From: an uncultured Lachnospiraceae bacterium
Lineage (GTDB): Bacteria; Bacillota; Clostridia; Lachnospirales; Lachnospiraceae
DNA: 41,957 bases
Assembly: GCA_902773435.1 (NCBI GenBank)
Contig: CACYEN010000073.1
Coordinates: forward strand, 1 to 41,957
Reading direction: 5' to 3'
Numbering within the stretch: the stretch's first letter is position 1; each line of letters begins with the position of its first letter. The notes under the pieces are model-generated. The model was not told the DNA's origin, did not search any database, and saw only the letters and a list, made by a program, of their open reading frames with translations. Shown piece by piece: positions 16,930 to 22,726 of this stretch. Position numbers and translations under genes: made by a program.

Positions 16930-17054
16930 TTCCGGTAAAATGGTTCCGGGGTGTTCCCCCGCGGAAAGGCCCTTCCTTATCCCGATTATAGGCGGTTTCC
17001 GGGCGGGGTCAACCGGTTCCGGCCATGTTCCGGAGAAAGTGACATAAGTTCCGG
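16930..17054. repeat. cluster of six TTCCGG repeats around a divergent promoter region
   Basis: TTCCGG occurs at 16930, 16944, 16997, 17017, 17028 and 17049. The last four are spaced 20, 11 and 21 bp, close to whole helical turns. Three are the longer GTTCCGG (17016, 17027, 17048). One copy is inside the spacer of the minus promoter and another lies 4 bp upstream of its -35 box. They look like binding sites of a regulator, but no protein is identified. Confidence 0.5.
16985..17012 (-). promoter_or_regulatory. sigma-A promoter of the 81-residue gene
   Basis: Minus-strand TTGACC (17007-17012), 16 bp, TATAAT (16985-16990). The predicted start is near 16978, leaving a 70-nt leader with a small hairpin (CGGGG-GAACA-CCCCG). 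Confidence 0.78.
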
Positions 17055-17090
17055 GAAAAGTGCAAAAATGACGCGCGGGGAGAGAACTCC

Positions 17091-17119
17091 TTGCCAAAGG
17101 AGCGGATACGAAGTATAAT
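17091..17119 (+). promoter_or_regulatory. sigma-A promoter of the DUF1858 gene
   Basis: TTGCCA (17091-17096), 17 bp, TATAAT (17114-17119). The predicted start is near 17126, about 77 nt before the ATG. It is divergent from the promoter at 16985-17012. Confidence 0.82.
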
Positions 17120-17135
17120 ACTTCGTTGTTATCCG
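17103..17135. promoter_or_regulatory. operator-like dyad centred on the -10 box
   Basis: A perfect 17-bp palindrome (CGAAGTAT-A-ATACTTCG, 17109-17125) is centred on the -10 box of the DUF1858 promoter. Outer arms CGGATA (17103-17108) and TATCCG (17130-17135) extend it with a 4-nt asymmetry. The position is ideal for a repressor that blocks RNA polymerase. The cognate regulator is not known. Confidence 0.6.
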
Positions 17136-17157
17136 TTATCGAAAATCCTTCGGCGCT

Positions 17158-17189
17158 CCGTCCCGGACCCGCCGGACGGTTTTGTTTTT
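17158..17189 (+). terminator. intrinsic terminator inside the DUF1858 leader (possible attenuator)
   Basis: Stem CCGTCC (17158-17163) / GGACGG (17174-17179) with a 10-nt loop, then TTTTGTTTTT (17180-17189). It lies between the predicted start point (about 17126) and the AGGAGG of the DUF1858 gene (17191-17196). An alternative fold CGGC (17151-17154) / GCCG (17171-17174) plus TCCG/CGGA would break it. Confidence 0.72.
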
Positions 17190-17202
17190 CAGGAGGTTCA
17201 TT

Positions 17203-17439
17203 ATGACTCAGATTACCAAAGATATGACGATCGGCGAGATTCTCAGGCTCGACATGGATGTCGCGCCCGTCCTCATGAGCATGGGCATGCACTGCCTCGG
17301 ATGCCCGGCATCCCAGGGCGAATCCCTCGAGGAAGCCGCGATGGTCCACGGGCTCGACGGCGATCTCGTCACCAAGGCCGTCAATGAGTTTCTCGCTGAC
17401 AAGGCGAAAGTCGACAGCGAGATCAGCGCCAACGCCTGA
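17203..17439 (+). CDS. DUF1858 domain protein
   Basis: A 78-residue soluble protein formed by one DUF1858 domain ([46 protein letters not shown]..., given here only as landmarks: [22 protein letters not shown]). The domain is also found at the N-terminus of ScdA/RIC-type iron-sulfur repair proteins and in fusions to redox enzymes. The CLGC pair is its conserved disulfide or metal-binding candidate. A redox role is inferred from the family; no substrate is known. The start is ATG at 17203 with AGGAGG 6 nt upstream; a 7-residue in-frame extension would overlap the ribosome site. It has its own promoter, a dyad at the -10 box, a leader terminator and strong 3' hairpins, so it is an independently and probably tightly controlled single gene. 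Confidence 0.9.
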   Translation: MTQITKDMTIGEILRLDMDVAPVLMSMGMHCLGCPASQGESLEEAAMVHGLDGDLVTKAVNEFLADKAKVDSEISANA

Positions 17440-17452
17440 TCGTTAAAAAGTC

Positions 17453-17487
17453 CCGTCCGACGGCGGATTCACCGCCCGGGCGGACGG
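17453..17487 (+). terminator. first 3' hairpin after the DUF1858 gene
   Basis: Two-part stem: CCGTCCG (17453-17459) with CGGACGG (17481-17487), and inner GGCGG with CCGCC around ATTCA. It is preceded by TAAAAAG but not followed by a T-run. The arms repeat those of the leader terminator (CCGTCC/GGACGG). It may protect the 3' end more than terminate. Confidence 0.45.
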
Positions 17488-17493
17488 CTGTCC

Positions 17494-17555
17494 GCGGACA
17501 AAGAGAGAGGTCCGGCATCCCCTTACGGGGAAGCCGGACCTCTCTCTTTGTCCGC
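17494..17555. terminator. long bidirectional hairpin between the DUF1858 and mecA genes
   Basis: A perfect 23-bp inverted repeat (17494-17516 with 17533-17555; arms start GCGGACAAAGAGAGAGG) encloses a further CCCC-TTAC-GGGG stem. The pyrimidine run CTCTCTCTTTGT that follows the GC core on either strand could act as the release tract. It sits between two converging genes and probably stops both transcripts. Confidence 0.7.
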
Positions 17556-17592
17556 CCTGCGATCCCTGACCGCGCGCGGCCGTGCCGTCTCT

Positions 17593-18372
17593 TCAGTTTC
17601 CGCCTCCGATGGTCGCGAGCCTCACCAGCGCGCTGTTCAGCATGACCGCCTGCTCGTGCTCCATGAGATGGGCCTCGGATGCCGGGGAGTAGTTCTCGCT
17701 GCTCCCGTACTCCGAGAGAATGTTGCAGATCTTGTTGAATTCCTCCGGCGTGTGGCCGGACTGGTGCGCGATCAGGACGTAGGCCCCGTCGCTCTTCTGC
17801 CTGTATAGCGAGCTCTTTCCGGAGAAGACGCCCTTCAGGGCGGAAGCCGCGCTCAGCACGCGGTCGAAGGAACTGAACCTGTATGCCCTGGTGAGCGAGA
17901 CCTCCTGCTCCCTCTCGGGGCTTCTCGCGCCCTGGGCCGTCCTGGCCCCCTGGCCCTGGTTCTTGATCCCCTTCTTCGGTTTTCCCGGCCCCTTCTTCTG
18001 GTCGATAATCTTGCGGAAGAGATCCAGGATGTCGTCGGCGCCCTCGACCTTCACGTCGTTCTCGCTGTCGGGCATAACGTCCGTCGCCGAGAACTTGGAG
18101 AATCTCGTATCGAGCTCCTCCGGGTCGTCGACCTTCGTGATCACCAGCACGAGGCTGTTCTCCTTGTCGGGAATCGCCTCGATCATCAGCGGTATATTCT
18201 GCTCATTCGTCCACCCGCACTCACGGTTCGCCTTCAGCATCATCTCCCGGAACAGGCTCCTTGCCTTGTCCGTGCCGTAGGCGAATTCCCCCAGGCTGAT
18301 ATGCCTCTCCTCGAGGTCTGCCCTGGTGAGGGTGCAGCGGATCTGGTTGTCGTTGATCTTCTCTATCTTCAT
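17593..18372 (-). CDS. mecA: adaptor protein MecA
   Basis: Adaptor (259 aa) that delivers substrates to the ClpCP protease; in Bacillus its best-known target is ComK. The N-terminal substrate-binding domain begins MKIEKINDNQIRCTLTRADL with the DLEERHISLGEFAYG continuation. A charged linker follows (about 125-160, rich in Lys, Gly and Gln, GPGKPKKGIKNQGQGAR). The C-terminal ClpC-binding domain then runs from about 165 to the end (LTRAYRFSSFDRVLSAA). Family length is about 220-260. The start is ATG at 18372; AGGAG lies a rather long 14 nt upstream, and an upstream in-frame ATG at 18417 would lie at the predicted transcription start. It is a single-gene unit: promoter 18420-18448, bidirectional hairpin 17494-17555. 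Local substrates are not evident from context. Confidence 0.92.
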   Translation of the reverse strand: MKIEKINDNQIRCTLTRADLEERHISLGEFAYGTDKARSLFREMMLKANRECGWTNEQNIPLMIEAIPDKENSLVLVITKVDDPEELDTRFSKFSATDVMPDSENDVKVEGADDILDLFRKIIDQKKGPGKPKKGIKNQGQGARTAQGARSPEREQEVSLTRAYRFSSFDRVLSAASALKGVFSGKSSLYRQKSDGAYVLIAHQSGHTPEEFNKICNILSEYGSSENYSPASEAHLMEHEQAVMLNSALVRLATIGGGN

Positions 18373-18419
18373 CTCTTTCTCTATAACTCCTGCCTGTCTG
18401 TCTGCTCCGCTTTTCAATG

Positions 18420-18448
18420 AGTATATCTTAAAGAGGGTGAAATGTAAA
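18420..18448 (-). promoter_or_regulatory. sigma-A promoter of mecA
   Basis: Minus-strand TTTACA (18443-18448), 17 bp, TATACT (18420-18425). The predicted start is near 18413, about 40 nt before the ATG. This also argues that mecA translation starts at 18372 and not further upstream. Confidence 0.75.
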
Positions 18449-18565
18449 CGTACTTCGTTTCCTGTATGGCTCCATTAATATCGGTTAAGTCCTGCCATTT
18501 CAGGTTAGAATTGTATAATTATATCGGAAAATTAAGTCCGTTTTGGAGATATTCCCGTTTTCCCC

Positions 18566-18594
18566 TTGAATTTGTCAGACTCAGAGCTTAAAAT
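18566..18594 (+). promoter_or_regulatory. sigma-A promoter of the ferredoxin gene
   Basis: TTGAAT (18566-18571), 17 bp, TAAAAT (18589-18594), with a predicted start near 18601 and a leader of about 37 nt. It lies in an AT-rich divergent region shared with mecA (18373-18637). That region has further TATAAT-like sequence around 18515-18525 without a good -35. Confidence 0.72.
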
Positions 18595-18637
18595 ACACTC
18601 ATAACAGATTTATGTTCAACCCCAAGGAGGTATTATC

Positions 18638-18808
18638 ATGGCATATGTTATTTCTGACGACTGCGTAAGCTGCGGAACCTGCTCCCCGGAGTGCCCGGTA
18701 GGCGCTATCTCCGAAGGCGACGCTCATTTCGAAATCGATGCTGATGCCTGCGTCGAATGCGGAACCTGCGCCGGAGTATGTCCGGTAGGCGCTATTTCCC
18801 AGGGCTGA
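18638..18808 (+). CDS. 2[4Fe-4S] ferredoxin
   Basis: Tiny electron carrier of 56 aa, the classic clostridial ferredoxin. It is an internal duplication, each half holding CxxCGTCxxxCPVGAIS: cysteines C9, C12, C15, C19 and C38, C41, C44, C48 ligate two [4Fe-4S] clusters. It is expected to carry electrons for pyruvate:ferredoxin oxidoreductase, hydrogenase or Rnf-type enzymes, none of which is in the window. AAGGAGG lies 7 nt before ATG. It has its own promoter (18566-18594) and a classic terminator (18825-18868), so it is likely a short, abundant transcript. Its codon choice is less GC-rich than that of the large neighbours, consistent with high expression. It is short enough to be missed by length-filtered gene calls. 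Confidence 0.96.
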   Translation: MAYVISDDCVSCGTCSPECPVGAISEGDAHFEIDADACVECGTCAGVCPVGAISQG

Positions 18809-18824
18809 AACGGAATCAGCGGGT

Positions 18825-18868
18825 AAAATAAAAAAGGAGCTCCTTTTGCGGAGCTCCTTTTTTATTTT
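18825..18868. terminator. bidirectional terminator between ferredoxin and the mutase-like gene
   Basis: AAAATAAAAAAGGAGCTCC / GGAGCTCCTTTTTTATTTT with a TTTTGC loop. The symmetric A-run and T-run make it work on both strands, closing the ferredoxin (+) and prfB-hom-mutase (-) transcripts. Confidence 0.95.
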
Positions 18869-18927
18869 GCCCGGCCGGGCCGGAGCCAACGGCCGGCGGG
18901 GTATCCCTGCCGGGACCCGTGTCCGTC

Positions 18928-20130
18928 TCAGCGCGAGAACAGCCTGCGCATGACGCAGGGGCCGGGACCTATGTCGATCCCCTCCTCCCGGGCCTCCCTC
19001 TCGTTGTAATGATGGCCGCGCGGCTCGGAATCTCTGTCTGAGCTGTCATAGAGAAGATAGGGCACGGGGTCGGAGGTATGGGTCCTCACCGAGATCGGTG
19101 TCGGATGGTCCGGAAGAATCACCATCCTGTAATCCTCCCCCGACGCATCCAGCGCCTCTTTCACCACCCGGATTACCCTGCCGTCGAGATACTCGATGGA
19201 TTTGATCTTCTTCGGAACGGAACCCTGGTGTCCCATCTCATCGGGGGCTTCGACGTGGATGTAGGCGAAATCGTATCCGTCCTCAAGCAGCGCCCTGACG
19301 GCCGCCTGCGCCTTCCCCTCGTAATTCGTGTTGAGTCCGCCGGTCGCGCCCTCGACCCTGATCACCTTCATTCCGGTGCCGACGCCGAGGCCTTTGAGCA
19401 GGTCGACCGCCGATATCATGACGCCCCGCTTCCCGAATTTCTCCTCGAACGGGCTCAGCATGGGCTTCCTCCCGGCTCCCCAGAACCAGAAGCAGTTGGC
19501 AGGATTCTTCCCCTCCCTGATCCGCTCCAGGTTGAGCGGGTGGTCCTTCAGTATCTCATTGCTCCTCTTCATCATGGAGAGGAAGGGTTCCGGCGGCAGA
19601 AACGGCCCGATCACGGAGCCCAGGTGGTCGTGAGGCTGCGAGAGCTCCACGGCTTCCCCCTTATCCCAGATCATGCAGTGGCGGTAGGATGTGCCCGCGT
19701 AGAAGCTGAACCTGCTGTCGCTCATCTTCTCCAGCACGGCGTTCAAAAGGATCGTCGAGTCAGCGGTGCTGATCTCGTCCGAGCTGTGGTCGAGGATCGT
19801 CTTCCGCTCAAACGGTTCCGCCCCGTCCAGCGTCACGATGTTGACGCGGTAAGAGATGTCGGTGTCCTTCATCGGGACGCCGATCGAGAGCGCCTCGAGC
19901 GGCGACCTGCCGGAGTAGAATTTCTTCGGGTCGTAGCCGAGAACGCTCAGGTTGGCGGTATCCGACCCGGGCTTCATGCCCTCCGGGATCGTGTGGACGA
20001 TCCCGATCTCCCCGTGCGCCGCGAGTCCGTCCATAACAGGGGTCTCCGCGTACTCGAGAGGGGTCATGCCCCCGAGAGAATCGATGGGCTCGTCAGCCAT
20101 ACCGTCCCCGAGCACAAGAACGTACTTCAT
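18928..20130 (-). CDS. phosphoglycerate-mutase-like enzyme, candidate homoserine kinase
   Basis: Protein of 400 aa from the archaeal-type cofactor-independent phosphoglycerate mutase (ApgM) branch of the alkaline phosphatase superfamily. Metal and phosphate residues are seen in LGDGMAD (D9), the GSDTANLSVLGYDP loop, HVEAPDEMGHQG and LPDHPTP. Family knowledge: a subgroup of these proteins that co-occurs with threonine genes has been proposed as a non-orthologous homoserine kinase. Here the gene overlaps hom by 4 bp (ATGA), which favours that role over glycolysis, and no thrB or thrC is in the window. The start at ATG 20130 has GAGGAGG 7 nt upstream; the longer in-frame extension lies inside hom. 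Homoserine kinase activity is inference; phosphoglycerate mutase activity is the alternative. Confidence 0.85.
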   Translation of the reverse strand: MKYVLVLGDGMADEPIDSLGGMTPLEYAETPVMDGLAAHGEIGIVHTIPEGMKPGSDTANLSVLGYDPKKFYSGRSPLEALSIGVPMKDTDISYRVNIVTLDGAEPFERKTILDHSSDEISTADSTILLNAVLEKMSDSRFSFYAGTSYRHCMIWDKGEAVELSQPHDHLGSVIGPFLPPEPFLSMMKRSNEILKDHPLNLERIREGKNPANCFWFWGAGRKPMLSPFEEKFGKRGVMISAVDLLKGLGVGTGMKVIRVEGATGGLNTNYEGKAQAAVRALLEDGYDFAYIHVEAPDEMGHQGSVPKKIKSIEYLDGRVIRVVKEALDASGEDYRMVILPDHPTPISVRTHTSDPVPYLLYDSSDRDSEPRGHHYNEREAREEGIDIGPGPCVMRRLFSR

Positions 20131-21353
20131 TCCTCTGCCTCCTCGTTCTTTCCTCTCCGGAACCATCTCTTGACGCGCGGATCCCCGCCGGCAAGTTCCC
20201 TGAAAGTCTTCTCCGCGATCATGCCGGTGAGGAATCCGATCTCCTCCGGATGGTCCGGGAGCGCCACGACATCCGAGATCTTCCCGAATGTCTTCTCCGC
20301 CTCCTCCGGCGTCCCGGTATACCTGACGAAGAACGGCCTGGCGATCTCATCCGCGGGCAGGAGCTCCTGGAGCTCTCCGCTGTAGTCGTTCCGGATCGTC
20401 TTTCCGGGGTGCTTCACGCAGTCGATCACATCGCCGACGACTGCCGAGGCGGTCGGGAGCGAGCCGGCGCCGCTGCCGTAGTACATCGTGGTTCCGACGG
20501 CATTTCCCTTCACCATCACCGCGTTCATGACGCCGTCGACAGCGGTCAGGGGGTTCTCCTTCCCGATCATCATCGGGGTGACAAGGGCCCAGATGCCCTC
20601 CTTCTCCCTGCGGCTGGTCGCGAGCAGCTTGATCCTGCAGCCGATCTTCTCCGCGTAGGCGATATCGGTCTTGTCGACGGACGTGATGCCCTCCGTGCGG
20701 ATCATCCCGTACGGGACGTGCTTCCCGTAGGCGAGCGAGGAGAGGATCGCAATCTTTCTGCACGCGTCCCAGCCCTCGACGTCCGCCTCCGGGTGGAGCT
20801 CGGCGTAGCCCTTCTCCTGGGCTTCCGCGAGCGCCTGTCCGAAGTCCTTGCCCTGCTCCGTCATGCTCGTCAGGATATAATTCGTCGTGCCGTTGAGAAT
20901 TCCCGTGACTTCCTCGATCCTCTCCGCGGTGAGCGAGGAGTTCAGCACGCGGATAATCGGGATTCCTCCCCCGCAGCTGGCCTCGAAGAGATAATTCACA
21001 TTATTCTCCCTGGCGATCTTCATGAGCTCGACGCCGTGCTCGGCGACGAGCTCCTTGTTGGACGTGCAGACGCTCTTGCCGGCAAGAAGCAGCTGCTTCG
21101 TAAACTCATAGGCCGGCTTCAGGCCGCCCATGGTCTCGACGACGACACTGACCTCAGGATCATTCAGGATGTCGCTGAAGTCGTGCGTCAGAATCTTCTC
21201 GACCGGGCTTCCCGGAAACTCGCGGAGATCCAGGACGTACCTGATGTCGATCTCCTCCCCCGTTCTGCGGGCAATGATCTCCCTGTTCATAGTCAGAACC
21301 TGTACGACTCCCGCGCCGACCGTTCCGTATCCCATTACAGCTGCGTATGCCAT
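20127..21353 (-). CDS. hom: homoserine dehydrogenase
   Basis: Reduces aspartate semialdehyde to homoserine with NAD(P)H, the branch point to threonine and methionine. The 408-aa protein has the N-terminal Rossmann motif GYGTVGAGV (residues 8-16). The catalytic-domain signature follows (CGGGIPIIR, GILNGTTNYIL, AEAQEKGYAE and DVEGWDA), and a C-terminal segment (about 330-400) resembles an ACT regulatory domain, suggesting end-product feedback. AAAGGAG precedes ATG by 9 nt. It follows prfB by 55 bp without a visible promoter and overlaps the mutase-like gene by 4 bp, so prfB-hom-mutase is probably one operon. No leader peptide or T-box controlling it was seen. Confidence 0.95.
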   Translation of the reverse strand: MAYAAVMGYGTVGAGVVQVLTMNREIIARRTGEEIDIRYVLDLREFPGSPVEKILTHDFSDILNDPEVSVVVETMGGLKPAYEFTKQLLLAGKSVCTSNKELVAEHGVELMKIARENNVNYLFEASCGGGIPIIRVLNSSLTAERIEEVTGILNGTTNYILTSMTEQGKDFGQALAEAQEKGYAELHPEADVEGWDACRKIAILSSLAYGKHVPYGMIRTEGITSVDKTDIAYAEKIGCRIKLLATSRREKEGIWALVTPMMIGKENPLTAVDGVMNAVMVKGNAVGTTMYYGSGAGSLPTASAVVGDVIDCVKHPGKTIRNDYSGELQELLPADEIARPFFVRYTGTPEEAEKTFGKISDVVALPDHPEEIGFLTGMIAEKTFRELAGGDPRVKRWFRRGKNEEAEE

Positions 21354-21408
21354 CTGGTGTTTCTCCTTTGGGTTTACAAATATCTCCTGAATCTCATCTC
21401 CCGAGGGC

Positions 21409-22549
21409 TCACCTGCTCTCGGTTTTGTCCGTCCTGTCCGTATTGCCGAGGGCGATCCACTTCAGGTAGGCGTTGATGAACGGGTCGATTCCCCCGTCCA
21501 GAACCTTCTGCGCGTTCGGCTGCTCGGCATTCGTCCGGAGGTCCTTGATCAGCTGGTAGGGCTGCAGGAAGTACGACCGGATCTGGTTGCCCCAGGCGAT
21601 CTCCGTCACCTTGCCCCTGATCTCGTCGAGCGTCTTCGCGTTCGCCTCTTTCTTCAGCATGTAGAGCTTGATCTTCAGCTCCTGGAACGCCTTGTCCTTG
21701 TTCTGGAACTGGGACCGCTCGTTCTGGCACGTCACGACGATTCCCGTCGGGAAGTGCGTGATCCGGATCGCGGACGACGTCTTGTTGATGTGCTGTCCGC
21801 CTGCGCCCGACGACCTGTAGGTATCGATCCTGATATCCTTCGGGTCGATCTCGATGTCGAGGTCCTCCTCGATGTCCGGCATGACTTCACACGCCGCGAA
21901 GGACGTCTGCCTCTTCCCGTTCGCGTTGAACGGGGAGATTCTGACGAGCCTGTGCACGCCGTGCTCCGACTTGAGAAGGCCGTAGGCGTTCTCGCCGTTG
22001 ACCTGGAACGTCACGGACTTGAGTCCCGCCTCGTCGCCCTCGAGCAGGTCGAGGACGTCAATCTGGAAATGGTGCGCCTCCGCCCACCGCGTGTACATGC
22101 GGTACAGCATGCCCGTCCAGTCCATGGCCTCCGTTCCGCCCGTCCCGGCGTGAAGCGTGACGATCGCGTTGCACGCGTCATACTCCCCGGAGAGCAGCGT
22201 TCTCATCCTGATCGACTCGAACTCATCCTTGAAAGCCGTGAACATCTCCTGGACTTCCGGCACGTAGGACGGATCCGGGTCCTCGTCCGCCATCTCGATC
22301 ATGGCGAGGATGTCGTCCCGGTCGGCGACGAGCTTCCCGTATCCCTCGACGTCGCTCTTGAGCGAGGCCAGGAGCTTCATCTTCTTCTGCGCTTCCTCGG
22401 GCCTGTCCCAGATCCCGGCGTCCTCCATCTCCCTGTTTAATTCCTGAATGCGTTTTTCTTTGACAGCGAGGTCAAAGTGAATCCCTCATTTCAACTAAAG
22501 GTTCATTAAAAGTATTCAGTTCGTACCTGATGGGGTCTAATTCTACCAA
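21409..22549 (-). CDS. prfB: peptide chain release factor 2, with programmed +1 frameshift
   Basis: RF2 recognises UGA and UAA and triggers peptide release. The gene must be read in two frames: 22549-22475 (25 codons), then after a +1 slip 22473-21409, giving 379 aa. The first part starts at TTG 22549 (AAGGTGA 6 nt or so upstream) and reads MVELDPIRYELNTFNEPLVE then MRDSL; the second begins DLAVKEKRIQEL, the normal RF2 continuation. The stop-recognition tripeptide SPF (205-207) and the catalytic GGQ (250-252) are present. A call starting at the ATG at 22428 would lose the first 40 residues. The gene is probably autoregulated, since low RF2 lets the ribosome shift. Promoter at 22656-22684; it leads the hom operon. 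Confidence 0.93.
22471..22486 (-). promoter_or_regulatory. prfB: RF2 autoregulatory frameshift site
   Basis: Minus-strand AGG GAT TCA CTT TGA C. The slippery CTT (22477-22475) is followed by an in-frame TGA (22474-22472) with C after it, and the Shine-Dalgarno-like GAGGG lies upstream, the same spacing as in the E. coli site AGG GGG TAT CTT TGA C. It makes the ribosome shift +1 when RF2 is scarce. Confidence 0.92.
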
Positions 22550-22655
22550 TAGTCTCACCTTCTTTCTTTGCGCTTAAGCGCCGGATATTTTGTGATAAGG
22601 CCCCCGCGCGTCTGCGCTTCTCCGAAGATCCCGCGGTGCTGACATTATCATAAAG

Positions 22656-22684
22656 AATATACAGGAAAATGTCCGCGTCCGCAA
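22656..22684 (-). promoter_or_regulatory. probable promoter of prfB-hom
   Basis: Minus-strand TTGCGG (22679-22684), 17 bp, TATATT (22656-22661). The -35 is only a 4/6 match. The predicted leader is about 100 nt and includes a 12-bp palindrome GCGCTTAAGCGC (22570-22581). No clear terminator for addA was found in this 177-bp gap. Confidence 0.5.
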
Positions 22685-22726
22685 GGTTTGTCTTCCCCTG
22701 CTCCGGAATGACCGGGCATTTTCCCC

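Noticed and set aside
16888-17349. 153-codon minus-strand frame over the DUF1858 gene and divergent promoters
   Set aside because: Antisense to a real gene, covers both promoters, and has no ribosome site or recognisable domain.
18599-18889. 96-codon minus-strand frame over the ferredoxin gene
   Set aside because: Antisense to a perfect 8-cysteine ferredoxin and runs through the bidirectional terminator.
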